A stretch of DNA of 49,913 nt. Origin: Prochlorococcus sp. AG-409-N21. GTDB taxonomy: Bacteria > Cyanobacteriota > Cyanobacteriia > PCC-6307 > Cyanobiaceae. The stretch covers positions 1 to 49,913 of the forward strand of contig QCKK01000002.1 of the NCBI GenBank assembly GCA_003215415.1, written 5' to 3'. Positions 26,044-36,647 of the stretch are shown here, one piece after another; positions within the stretch are counted from its first letter, which is position 1, and the number at the start of each line of letters is the position of its first letter. The notes below the pieces were generated by a model. The model saw only the letters and a list, made by a program, of their open reading frames with translations. It was not told the DNA's origin and did no database searches. The position numbers were made by a program, and so were the translations under genes.

Positions 26044-27597
26044 TTGCGAACCTTCCCTGTACTAGAGAACATTGCCGAATTTCAGCTATGGAAGCAATGC
26101 AATGATGCACCGATTCATTTCGTCCCAACAATGGGAGGGCTTCATAAAGGACATACCCATCTAATCAATGCTGCAAAGCTAGCTTCCAGAGATCAATCGG
26201 CATCAGTGGTAGTAAGTGTATTTGTAAATCCTCTGCAATTTGGTCCAAAAGAAGACTTTCAAAATTATCCAAGAGATATAGAAAGTGACTTTGATTTGGC
26301 AAACGAAGCAGGAGCTTCAGTCATTTGGGCCCCTACGATCAATGATATTTTCCCTGGAGGCCCTTCTTCTCATTTCAACTTAAAAGTCCCTGTCGAACTT
26401 AATGATCACCTTTGTGGGCCTTATAGGCCTGGACACTTTAATGGTGTTGCCTCAGTGATGATAAGACTTTTAACCATAATAAAACCGCAAATACTTTTTC
26501 TAGGTGAAAAGGATTGGCAACAGTTAATTATTATTAGACGGCTAGTTGAGGATTTAGATCTACCAGTAAAAGTAAGGGGAATTAAAACAATCAGAGATCC
26601 AGATGGAATGGCTTGTAGTACAAGAAATGAAAAACTAAGTCCATCCCAAAGGCTAAAGGCTGTAGAATTGAGCAAGCAACTAGCAAAGGCTGTAGAAAAA
26701 AATAAGAAAGGTGATTCAATTGATACTAATCATATGAAATTAGAATTAAAGAAGAGTGGCTTAACAGTTGACTATTTAGAAACTGTTGATCCATATTCTC
26801 TTAAAATAATTAACCCAAAGGAAAAGTTGTGTCTCCTGGCAGGTGCAATACGCTGTGGTGAGATTCGCTTAATAGACCATACTTTTCTGATGACTAGAAA
26901 ACCACTTGTGGCAATCGATGGACCTGCAGGGGCTGGCAAAAGTACAGTTACAAGAAAATTTGCCGAGAAACTGAAGTTGCTTTATCTAGACACAGGAGCA
27001 ATGTATAGAGCTGTGACTTGGCTAATTCAAGATCAGAATGTTGATATCAAAGATAAAGTCGCATTAAACAATATGCTGAAAAACTTGGACCTTAAGCTAG
27101 AGAAATCACCAAACGGAGATCAAACAATATCTATAAATGGGGATAACGTCACAGAACAAATTCGTACTAGTGGCGTTACTGCTTTTGTATCTCAAGTTGC
27201 AACTATAAGTTCAATAAGAGAATTTCTTACCAAGCAACAAAAAAGCATGGGAATAAATGGTGGAATAGTTGCGGAAGGACGAGATATAGGGACATCAGTT
27301 TTTCCAGATGCAGAATTAAAGATTTACCTAACCGCTAGCTCTAAAGAAAGAGCACTCAGAAGAGCAAGTGACTTAAAAAAAAGAGGTATTCAGGTGCCTA
27401 GTTTAGAAGACCTAGAAAATCAAATCCAACAAAGAGATGAATTAGATAGTACAAGGGATATCTCTCCTCTAAAAAAAGCTGAAGATGCAATTGAATTAAA
27501 AACTGATGGTATGAATATTGATGAGGTTGTCGAAAAATTGATTGAACTATTTCAATCGAAAGTGCCTGAAGAGATATGGCCTTCCGCTAGCTATTGA
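26044..27597 (+). CDS. panC/cmk: Bifunctional pantothenate synthetase / cytidylate kinase
   Basis: Fusion of two enzymes, as known in cyanobacteria. Residues 1-280 are PanC (joins pantoate and beta-alanine): FVPTMGGLHKGHTHLI with the HxGH-type site, VVSVFVNPLQFGPKEDF, YRPGHFNGVASVM, FLGEKDWQQ and DGMACSTRNEKLS. Residues from about 286 are Cmk (phosphorylates CMP): VAIDGPAGAGKSTVTRKFA, YLDTGAMYRAVTWL, GGIVAEGRDIGTSVFPDAELKIYL and RDELDSTRDISPL. Total 517 residues. TTG at 26044 is the only start near the conserved N-terminus. The 3' end overlaps the convergent phosphatase gene by 11 bases. Confidence 0.96.
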   Translation: MRTFPVLENIAEFQLWKQCNDAPIHFVPTMGGLHKGHTHLINAAKLASRDQSASVVVSVFVNPLQFGPKEDFQNYPRDIESDFDLANEAGASVIWAPTINDIFPGGPSSHFNLKVPVELNDHLCGPYRPGHFNGVASVMIRLLTIIKPQILFLGEKDWQQLIIIRRLVEDLDLPVKVRGIKTIRDPDGMACSTRNEKLSPSQRLKAVELSKQLAKAVEKNKKGDSIDTNHMKLELKKSGLTVDYLETVDPYSLKIINPKEKLCLLAGAIRCGEIRLIDHTFLMTRKPLVAIDGPAGAGKSTVTRKFAEKLKLLYLDTGAMYRAVTWLIQDQNVDIKDKVALNNMLKNLDLKLEKSPNGDQTISINGDNVTEQIRTSGVTAFVSQVATISSIREFLTKQQKSMGINGGIVAEGRDIGTSVFPDAELKIYLTASSKERALRRASDLKKRGIQVPSLEDLENQIQQRDELDSTRDISPLKKAEDAIELKTDGMNIDEVVEKLIELFQSKVPEEIWPSASY

Positions 27598-28060
27598 TTT
27601 CCTCGAATAGACCATTACAAGCATCCTCAAGTAAATCAAGCACCTTTTCGAAACCTTGTTCACCTCCATAATATGGGTCTGGAACCTCTAAAAGCTCGCT
27701 ATTTTGAGAGTAATTGAGCAAAGGTTTTATTAATGCAAGAGGCTCTTTATCTAATTGTTTAGATAATTGATTCACTGCATTTAGATTATCATTATCCATT
27801 GTAAGTATTAAATCAAAAGTCAATAAATCATCGATTTTTATTTGTCTTGCGAAACTAGATATAACAATTCCACGTTGTTTAGCAGCAAGTTGCATTCTTG
27901 AGTCAGCAGATTGCCCTACATGCCATCCACCTGTCCCAGCTGAGTCTACAAAATAATTATCTTCAAATCCATTAGCAGTCAAGACCTTAAGAAACACTGC
28001 CTCTGCAGCAGGCGACCGGCAAATGTTACCCAGGCACACAAAAAGAATTTTCTTCTTCAT
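27587..28060 (-). CDS. Low molecular weight protein-tyrosine phosphatase
   Basis: A 157-residue protein with the P-loop CLGNICRS (nucleophile C9, R15, S16) and the general-acid loop EVPDPYYGGEQGFEKVLDLL with its conserved aspartate and tyrosines. In bacteria such enzymes often act on tyrosine kinases of polysaccharide export. No kinase or polysaccharide operon lies beside it here, so the substrate is unknown. ATG at 28060; downstream it overlaps the panC-cmk 3' end, and it is a separate unit from the pebA-pebB genes. Confidence 0.92.
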   Translation of the reverse strand: MKKKILFVCLGNICRSPAAEAVFLKVLTANGFEDNYFVDSAGTGGWHVGQSADSRMQLAAKQRGIVISSFARQIKIDDLLTFDLILTMDNDNLNAVNQLSKQLDKEPLALIKPLLNYSQNSELLEVPDPYYGGEQGFEKVLDLLEDACNGLFEEINS

Positions 28061-28127
28061 TTCAACTTATTGGTCAATTTATAAAATCAACCATATATTA
28101 TAAGAAAAGATGTCTAAAAGGACTACT

Positions 28128-29826
<1,699 letters not shown>

Positions 29827-30534
29827 TTACTCAGTACTTCCACGCTTCTTTCTACTACTGATAAATCCAAACAAAACTTTTCCAATGGCTGCAATCAAGC
29901 TTCCTTCCAACTCCTCAAACATCTTCATATTAAAGTGGAAAGCATTGTTTGCCTCCATAACGATCAAATCAGCAGTTTTTTGATCAATCGGTAAAGAGTT
30001 AAGGGTTTCACTATATTTACCCTTAAAAGTTTTCTGATCATCAATCAATGGAAATTCATAGAAATTTAATCCATCTTTATCATTTAAATTCATAGCCCTT
30101 TGAGCAATCTTCTTTAAGATTTGACCACCTGAAAGGTCACCTAAATATCTAGTGTAATGATGAGCAATTAATAATTCAGGTGAATCATTTGCAATCTTAT
30201 GAATGCGGTCAACATAATTCTGAGCAGATTTAGTTGGCTTGACCTCACCAGACCAATTTTCACCAAAATAAAACGCCAGATCTTCCTCTAATGTTCCTCT
30301 TCGATTGAGCTCAGGGAAATTTATCGGTCCAATAAGTGGATGACCAAGCTCACAAAGTTTACTTATTTCATCTTCCATCGCGGAATAAACGAAATACAAA
30401 TCAGCCACAAGGGTGCGGTAAGTCCTTTTGTCCACGACTCCTTTGAGAAAGCAGCGCACAAAGCCAGTGTTCTCAGCCATCGTGTGAGCTTTTTTAGTGC
30501 CTTCTCTCAGTTGCCTCGCTAGAGCTACAGACAT
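29827..30534 (-). CDS. ho1: Heme oxygenase
   Basis: Opens heme to biliverdin IX-alpha with ferredoxin as electron donor. The 235-residue soluble protein has LREGTKKAHTMAENTGFVR with the proximal ligand His17, LVADLYFVYSAMEDE, LLIAHHYTRYLGDLSGGQILKKIAQRAM (distal helix with the flexible GDLSGG) and a C-terminal FHFNMKMFEELE. ATG at 30532-30534. It begins the ho1-pebA-pebB cassette that supplies phycoerythrobilin for phycoerythrin or sensors. Confidence 0.96.
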   Translation of the reverse strand: MSVALARQLREGTKKAHTMAENTGFVRCFLKGVVDKRTYRTLVADLYFVYSAMEDEISKLCELGHPLIGPINFPELNRRGTLEEDLAFYFGENWSGEVKPTKSAQNYVDRIHKIANDSPELLIAHHYTRYLGDLSGGQILKKIAQRAMNLNDKDGLNFYEFPLIDDQKTFKGKYSETLNSLPIDQKTADLIVMEANNAFHFNMKMFEELEGSLIAAIGKVLFGFISSRKKRGSTE

Positions 30535-30592
30535 TGAAAGATAATGAGAAAGAAAATTTGTTTGACCTTAGAAGGATTCACGTGAATTAGGG

Positions 30593-31054
30593 TCAATTGA
30601 GTGGCGAAGGATTACTAGGTTGCCTCAAAGAACCTTCTGAAGGAAACAAAGAAAACAAATCTGAGCAAAGTTGATGCAGATGGACGATTTGCTCAGCTTG
30701 CGGTAAGTGTGTCCCAGTTGCTTCCCAATTACCAATAGTGGCAAATCGCCAACGTTCGCCTTCAAAAGTCATTCCTCTAATAATTACACCCAATAGATGG
30801 GGTGATGCCTCTATAAGCTCATCACTAAATCTTAGCTGGATCAACAGGCTCCGACACTCCAACCTAGGGCTCCAGCCAGGGAAATGAAACGCCAAATCAA
30901 CGGTATCGGCTTCACGCCACCGTCGAGTCTCTGGATCATCTCGCCAGGGGGTAAGGCTTGGAGAAGAGGCAGGAAATCTTTTGCTTACTAGGTTTATTGC
31001 AGAGGCAAGTGCACCTGCAAAGACGAAGCTATAAACCTGATCAGCTGCATTCAC
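30593..31054 (-). CDS. Conserved hypothetical protein of picocyanobacteria
   Basis: A 153-residue protein from GTG at 31054. An N-terminal helix (DQVYSFVFAGALASAINLV) may touch a membrane. The middle is tryptophan- and arginine-rich (TPWRDDPETRRWREADTVDL, HFPGWSPRLECRSLLIQLRF) and is followed by an ATIGNWEATGTHLPQAEQIV strand-helix. I recognise the style as a conserved picocyanobacterial protein, but no function is known. It sits upstream of ho1 on the same strand with a 58-base gap, so a link to bilin synthesis is possible but unproven. Confidence 0.65.
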   Translation of the reverse strand: MNAADQVYSFVFAGALASAINLVSKRFPASSPSLTPWRDDPETRRWREADTVDLAFHFPGWSPRLECRSLLIQLRFSDELIEASPHLLGVIIRGMTFEGERWRFATIGNWEATGTHLPQAEQIVHLHQLCSDLFSLFPSEGSLRQPSNPSPLN

Positions 31055-31145
31055 CCCAACCTCCTAACAAAATGAACTCGCAATGCTGAGCAATACGATT
31101 ACTGTTACCAAATATTTAAACACCCATCTTAAGGACCGCTAATAG

Positions 31146-32489
31146 ATGGCCCAATCTCTGAAAAAAATCAATTTATTTGCTTGCAAAAGTATTGAGGCTC
31201 ATCAAATGAACATTAAAAAGGTCATCCAGAGATCTTCACGTTATGGAGTAATTGGGCTTTCATCTGCTCTAGTTCATAGTTCGATCTTATTTCTTTCCTC
31301 TAAATTTATTCCCTTATGGATAAGTAATTTAAGTGGTTTTTTAATTGCCTCAATAACAAGTTATTTAGGACATGCTCTTTTCACATTTAGAGCAGAAACT
31401 TCTGGGAAAAGGTTTGCAAAAAGATGGCTATTAATTCAATTTATCCTTAATGTCACCCTAAGCATAATACTACCAATTATTCTCGAAGCTTGGCTTAATT
31501 ATAAGGTAAAGTTTTTAGTCTTAGTCTTCACACCAACTGCAGTCAATGCAATTATCTGGGTCAAAGCAGCAAGTTATAGCAAGAAAAGGCTAGAAGTTTT
31601 TGACGCAAACCCCCAACTTCATGCTGATGATCTAGGCCTAACAAATACAACCGACAAAACAATAATTGATCTTGCAAAAAGTGGAATTTTGGATGGATCT
31701 AGTCTTCTTGTCAATGGAACGAATGCAGAAAATGCAGCCAAGCAATGGTTGGGAAATACTACTTTACCACTTTACCTACATATCTCTCTTACTGAAGGCA
31801 GGTCAATAGCTACAAGAGATAAAATCGCGTACTTAATAAATAAAAAAGGCAACTTAAATGCATCTTATACAAATTTGCTTATTGCTTCTTTTCTGCCTAA
31901 TATATCATTTAGGCGAATGGAGCTAAAAAAACAAATATATATAGAGTTAAATGAGCAAATCAATCATTTTAAACGAATTACAGGTTTAGAGTCAATTTCA
32001 ATCGATGGGCATCAGCATGTACATTTAATACCAATTGTTCTTGACGTAATTATAGAATTAGCGCAAAAACAAAATATCACATGGGTTAGGACAACTTTAG
32101 AACCATTACCTGCAGGTTTAAGCTGGCAGGATTGGAGTAGAACTTTTTCAAATAATGGCTGGTCAAAATGGATCATTCTTCAACTATTATCAATAAGAGC
32201 GAAGCAAAAATTAATTAGGGCTAGCATCAAAACGAATGCAGGTTTTGCTGGTGTACTTTTTACTGGTCACATGAATGAAAAAATACTACTTAAATCGATT
32301 GCAGAGATGTGCATTATTTTTAATGCTAATGGAGAAACAAGGCCAATAATACTTACACACCCATCCGAACCAATAGATCTAAAAACCGAAAGGAAAGCTC
32401 TTATAGACTTTCCATTCTCAAAAGATTTTTTCGCCTCACCTTTAAGAAAAATGGAATTAGACTCACTAAAGAAAATCAACAAGAAGTAA
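31146..32489 (+). CDS. GtrA-like flippase domain fused to a ChbG/YdjC-type deacetylase domain
   Basis: A 447-residue fusion. Residues 20-150 are GtrA-like with four spans: SRYGVIGLSSALVHSSILFL, ISNLSGFLIASITSYLGHAL (then FTFRA), LIQFILNVTLSIILPIILEA and a fourth. GtrA proteins move polyprenol-linked sugars across the membrane. From about residue 155 a ChbG/YdjC domain begins: LHADDLGLT (the metal-binding NADDFG-like motif, D159-D160 region), LYLHISLTEG, and SIDGHQHVHLIPIVLD with the His pair near 287. This family removes acetyl groups from N-acetyl sugars. It converges on a dolichyl-phosphate-type glycosyltransferase gene. I infer deacetylation of a lipid-linked amino sugar. Confidence 0.82.
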   Translation: MAQSLKKINLFACKSIEAHQMNIKKVIQRSSRYGVIGLSSALVHSSILFLSSKFIPLWISNLSGFLIASITSYLGHALFTFRAETSGKRFAKRWLLIQFILNVTLSIILPIILEAWLNYKVKFLVLVFTPTAVNAIIWVKAASYSKKRLEVFDANPQLHADDLGLTNTTDKTIIDLAKSGILDGSSLLVNGTNAENAAKQWLGNTTLPLYLHISLTEGRSIATRDKIAYLINKKGNLNASYTNLLIASFLPNISFRRMELKKQIYIELNEQINHFKRITGLESISIDGHQHVHLIPIVLDVIIELAQKQNITWVRTTLEPLPAGLSWQDWSRTFSNNGWSKWIILQLLSIRAKQKLIRASIKTNAGFAGVLFTGHMNEKILLKSIAEMCIIFNANGETRPIILTHPSEPIDLKTERKALIDFPFSKDFFASPLRKMELDSLKKINKK

Positions 32490-32490
32490 T

Positions 32491-33468
32491 TCAATCGATT
32501 TCATAAATGGAACGTATAAAATAATGAGGCCGCGCTTTAGTATCAACATATATTCTTCCAATATAATCACCCAAAACGCCAATGCCTATAAGTTGAATGC
32601 CTCCTAGAAATAAAACTGCAACTATCAATGAAGCATAGCCTGGGACATCCACCCCATAAAAAAGCGTCCGTAAAATAACTAATAATGCATAAAGTAGACT
32701 AATTGCTGATACTGAAATTCCAAGTAAACTCCAAACTCTAAGAGGCAATACGGAAAAAGAAAAAATTCCATCAAATGCATACCTCAAAAGCTTCAATGGA
32801 CTCCAGGAACTATTACCTGACACTCGCGAAAGTCGTTTATAACTAATCTCGATACTCCTATAGCCAGTCCAAGGAACTAATCCTTTTGAGAATCTACTAA
32901 ATTCACGCATTTGAGTTAAAGCTTCAACTACAGGTCGACTTAATAATCGAAAATCGCCAGCACCCTCAGTTAAGCGAATTGAATCTGCTACACGGTTAAA
33001 AACCTTGTAAAACCAAGTCGCCGTAGCGATCTTGAAAATCGACTCTTGATCTTGTTCATCTCGCACAGCCGTAACTATCTCAGCACCATTAAGCCAAGCA
33101 TCAACCATTTGACTAATCAATTCTGGAGGATGCTGCAAATCAGAATCGATAAGTACAACGGCATCACAATTACCCTTTGCATAATCCAAGCCGGCAAGCA
33201 TGGCAGCTTCTTTACCAAAATTCCTGGTGAGTTCAAGCAAAGTCAAGGATGGGGCAACTTTATCTAAGGAAATTGAGTGCTCTTTACTTCGAATCTTTGC
33301 AACTGTTTCATCTCTTGAGCCATCATCAACTAAAACAAGACGCAATACTTCCGGCAAAGCCAGCACACGCTCTATAAATTCAGAAATACCTCCCTCTTCG
33401 TTGAAACAAGCTGCTACAACCCAAATCTGAGGTTTCTTCTGAGATGAATGGAAGGGAGTTTGGCTCAT
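32491..33468 (-). CDS. Dolichyl-phosphate-type glycosyltransferase (GT2) with C-terminal membrane spans
   Basis: A 325-residue protein of the DPM1/GtrB/ArnC type that loads a sugar onto polyprenyl phosphate. The GT2 domain begins IWVVAACFNEEGGISEFIER and has LVLVDDGSRDETVAKIR, AMLAGLDYAKG, and VVLIDSDLQHPPELISQMV with the metal-binding DSD. Then AGDFRLLSRPVVEAL and the arginine-rich KRLSRVSGNSSWSPLKLLRY region lead into two C-terminal spans (about residues 240-305). ATG at 33468 chosen; TTG at 33510 would add 14 residues. It is convergent with the GtrA-ChbG fusion, a single-base gap away. Confidence 0.9.
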   Translation of the reverse strand: MSQTPFHSSQKKPQIWVVAACFNEEGGISEFIERVLALPEVLRLVLVDDGSRDETVAKIRSKEHSISLDKVAPSLTLLELTRNFGKEAAMLAGLDYAKGNCDAVVLIDSDLQHPPELISQMVDAWLNGAEIVTAVRDEQDQESIFKIATATWFYKVFNRVADSIRLTEGAGDFRLLSRPVVEALTQMREFSRFSKGLVPWTGYRSIEISYKRLSRVSGNSSWSPLKLLRYAFDGIFSFSVLPLRVWSLLGISVSAISLLYALLVILRTLFYGVDVPGYASLIVAVLFLGGIQLIGIGVLGDYIGRIYVDTKARPHYFIRSIYEID

Positions 33469-33593
33469 GCAATCATTAGCTTTTACTAGAGCATTAATTC
33501 TTTGCCTCAAAGCAAGCTAAATGGTGAGAGGCCCTTAACTCAACACTCTGAGTCATAAGCTCAATTGAAAAGCTAATCACCTGCAAAACTTTC

Positions 33594-35018
33594 ATGCCAA
33601 CCTTCGAGAAGCTCAAAGCACCTTCCAAAGGTAATGCAATTCAATTTATTAATGGGCAGCCAGTCGTCCCTAATAACCCAATAATTCCCTTTATCAGAGG
33701 CGATGGAACAGGTGTTGATATCTGGCCTGCCACACAAAAGGTACTAGATGCGGCAGTATCAAAGGCATATAACAATGAACGAAAAATTGAATGGTTCAAG
33801 ATCTATGCAGGAGATGAGGCTTGTGATTTATATGGCACTTATCAATACCTTCCTGACGACACCCTACAAGCTATAGAAACATATGGAATAGCCATCAAAG
33901 GGCCTCTGACCACCCCAGTTGGAGGTGGGATTAGGTCTTTAAATGTTGCTCTCCGTCAAATCTTTGATCTTTATTCTTGTGTCAGACCTTGTCGGTATTA
34001 TCAAGGGACTCCTAGTCCTCATAAAAGGCCGCATGATCTTGATGTAATTGTCTACCGAGAAAACACCGAAGACATTTATATGGGAATCGAATGGGAAGCA
34101 AGTGACCCCATAGGTCATGAACTATTGAATCATTTGAATAACGTTGTAATTCCTGCAAATGGGAAATTAGGAGAAAGAAAAATTCCTAAAGGATCCGGTA
34201 TAGGAATTAAACCCGTTAGCAAGGAAGGTAGTCAAAGGCATATTCGAAAAGCAATTCAACATGCACTTAGATTAGAAAAACAAAAAAAGCATGTAACTCT
34301 AGTTCACAAAGGAAATATCATGAAATACACGGAGGGTGCATTTCGTGACTGGGGATATGAATTAGCCACAACTGAATTCCGTAATGTATGCATCACTGAA
34401 AGAGAAAGTTGGATTCTTGAGAATGCTGAGCAAAATCCAGGCATCTCAATTGAGGAGAACTCAAAAATGATAGATCCTGGGTTTAATTCACTCACACCTG
34501 ACAAAAAAGAACGCATATGTAATGAAGTCAAACAAGTACTAGAACAAATTCAATCAACACATGGAGGGGGTAAATGGCATGAAATGGTTTTGATTGATGA
34601 TCGAATAGCAGATAGCATCTTCCAGCAAATACAGACTCGACCTCAAGAATATTCAATTCTGGCAACACTTAATTTAAATGGTGATTACATATCCGATGCC
34701 GCCGCTGCAATCGTTGGTGGTTTAGGAATGGCACCAGGTGCAAATATTGGAGACAACGCAGCAATTTTTGAAGCCACACATGGAACAGCCCCAAAGCATG
34801 CAGGATTAGATCGAATTAATCCTGGATCAGTCATACTTAGTGGTGTAATGATGCTCGAATTTATTGGGTGGCAAAAAGCGGCTGATCTCATAACCAATGG
34901 TCTAAGCAAATCCATCTCAGATAGGAAAGTAACTTACGATCTAGCAAGACTTATGGATCCTCCTGTAGATCCTCTTAGTTGCAGCGGATTTGCACATGCC
35001 GTGATAGATCGCTTTTAG
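33594..35018 (+). CDS. icd: Isocitrate dehydrogenase (NADP)
   Basis: Oxidises isocitrate to 2-oxoglutarate, the carbon skeleton for ammonium assimilation in cyanobacteria. The 474-residue protein has IPFIRGDGTGVDIWPAT, KGPLTTPVGGGIRSLNVALR (substrate-binding serine and arginines), VIVYRENTEDIYMGIEW, HKGNIMKYTEGAF, DDRIADSIFQQ, NLNGDYISDAAAAIVGGLG and EATHGTAPKHAG. Length is that of the cyanobacterial enzyme. ATG at 33594. Stands alone. Confidence 0.98.
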   Translation: MPTFEKLKAPSKGNAIQFINGQPVVPNNPIIPFIRGDGTGVDIWPATQKVLDAAVSKAYNNERKIEWFKIYAGDEACDLYGTYQYLPDDTLQAIETYGIAIKGPLTTPVGGGIRSLNVALRQIFDLYSCVRPCRYYQGTPSPHKRPHDLDVIVYRENTEDIYMGIEWEASDPIGHELLNHLNNVVIPANGKLGERKIPKGSGIGIKPVSKEGSQRHIRKAIQHALRLEKQKKHVTLVHKGNIMKYTEGAFRDWGYELATTEFRNVCITERESWILENAEQNPGISIEENSKMIDPGFNSLTPDKKERICNEVKQVLEQIQSTHGGGKWHEMVLIDDRIADSIFQQIQTRPQEYSILATLNLNGDYISDAAAAIVGGLGMAPGANIGDNAAIFEATHGTAPKHAGLDRINPGSVILSGVMMLEFIGWQKAADLITNGLSKSISDRKVTYDLARLMDPPVDPLSCSGFAHAVIDRF

Positions 35019-35210
35019 TCTATCTAAGAAGAAAATTGCGGTTTAATAAATGCCCAAAAAAATGAACAAAAAATATAGCAATGAAATGCTGCCTCAATAA
35101 AGGTTTATACTATAAATAATTCTAAGAGTTCTCTTTGCAAAAGCTATCAATTAGTGATCTTGAAAAATTGGCAAACCAAAAATACAAATACCTATTCTTA
35201 AATATTTGCC

Positions 35211-36647
35211 ATGACTATTGATGATTTCCATTCAAACCGCATAAATCAAAAATCAGCAGATAATTCCATGTCAAATCTGCCAAATGCCATTTCTGACCCT
35301 TGTGTGCATTGTGGTTTTTGCTTACCAACCTGCGCAAGTTATAGGGTATTAGGTACCGAAATGGATTCTCCTAGAGGACGAATTCATACTTTAAAGGCAA
35401 TAAAACAAGAAGAACTTGTTATGGATAAAGTTATTGCGAGTCATTTTGATACTTGTCTAGGTTGTTTTGCATGTGTAACTGCATGCCCTTCAGGAGTTCG
35501 CTATGACCAACTTCTTGAAGAAACTCGTCCTCTACTGAATGACAATAAGCTAAGAAACCCTTGTCAAAGTATTATCCGAAAACTCTTACTTAACTTCCTT
35601 CCTTATCCAAATAGACTTAGGAGAATCCTGCAAGCCTTGAGATTTTATCCAGGCTCTACTTTACAAGAAACAATTCGTCGCCTAGGAATATCTAATATTC
35701 TTGGCCCACAAATAGAGGCAATGGAAGCATTGCTTCCTCCGCTAACTTCAAAGAATTTTAATGATAATTGGAAAGTATACAATCCAGCGAAAGGGAAATA
35801 CCGTGGAAAAGTAGGCCTAGTTTTAGGATGCGTACAAAGATGTTTTGATCCAGATGTTAATCAAGCAGTTCTATCTGTACTTGTAGCAAACGGATTTGAC
35901 GTAGTCATTCCAAACAATCAAGGTTGCTGTGGTGCTGTCTCGCATCATCAAGGTCAAATCAATCAAACAGAAGAACTTGCAAATGCACTTATTAAGAGTT
36001 TTAACTCAGCAATAGGACCTAATAAGCCCGGGGGAGATCAACAATTAGATGCAATTCTGGTTGCAGCCTCTGGCTGTGGACACACGATGAAATCCTATGG
36101 GAAGACAATTAATTTAAAGGATAAGTTAAAAACATCTGTGTTAGATGTACATGAGTTCCTAATAGATAAAGGTCTATCAAAAGAATTTAAAGCCTCACTT
36201 GGTGAATTGTCTTATTTAGACGATTCAAATGAAAAAAATGAAAATATAGTAGAAATCGCATATCACGATGCATGCCATATGCTACACGGACAAGATATCT
36301 TTATGGAGCCAAGAGAACTTCTAAATTTAATCCCTAATATAGTTATAAATGAAGCAAAAGAAGCAGGTGTTTGCTGCGGAAGTGCTGGAATTTACAATAT
36401 TGTTCAACCGGAGGAGGCAAATGAGTTAGGGAAAATCAAAGCACAAGATTTAACCGATACAGGTGCAAAATTAATTGCAAGTGCAAATATAGGGTGCACT
36501 CTTCAACTGCGGAAACATCTAAACAAGAAAGTAAAAGTAGCGCATCCTCTACAAATCCTAGCTTGCGCTGCCGGACTCCATGATTTTCCAGGCTTGATAC
36601 AGAGTAGACTCGTCCCCCAAATTTCCAGGGAAGGTGAGAATTGGTAG
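35211..36647 (+). CDS. glcF: Glycolate oxidase iron-sulfur subunit
   Basis: Fe-S subunit of glycolate dehydrogenase, which oxidises photorespiratory glycolate to glyoxylate with GlcD and GlcE. The 478-residue protein has two 4Fe-4S clusters: CVHCGFCLPTC (C31, C34, C37, C41) and CLGCFACVTAC (C82, C85, C88, C92). Two CCG-type domains follow: VGLVLGCVQRCFDPDVNQAV with NNQGCCGAVSHHQGQ, and AYHDACHMLHGQ with AGVCCGSAGIYN. Start ATG at 35211; MSNLP (M20) is an alternative. Its 3' 90 bases overlap the convergent kinase gene. Confidence 0.92.
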   Translation: MTIDDFHSNRINQKSADNSMSNLPNAISDPCVHCGFCLPTCASYRVLGTEMDSPRGRIHTLKAIKQEELVMDKVIASHFDTCLGCFACVTACPSGVRYDQLLEETRPLLNDNKLRNPCQSIIRKLLLNFLPYPNRLRRILQALRFYPGSTLQETIRRLGISNILGPQIEAMEALLPPLTSKNFNDNWKVYNPAKGKYRGKVGLVLGCVQRCFDPDVNQAVLSVLVANGFDVVIPNNQGCCGAVSHHQGQINQTEELANALIKSFNSAIGPNKPGGDQQLDAILVAASGCGHTMKSYGKTINLKDKLKTSVLDVHEFLIDKGLSKEFKASLGELSYLDDSNEKNENIVEIAYHDACHMLHGQDIFMEPRELLNLIPNIVINEAKEAGVCCGSAGIYNIVQPEEANELGKIKAQDLTDTGAKLIASANIGCTLQLRKHLNKKVKVAHPLQILACAAGLHDFPGLIQSRLVPQISREGENW

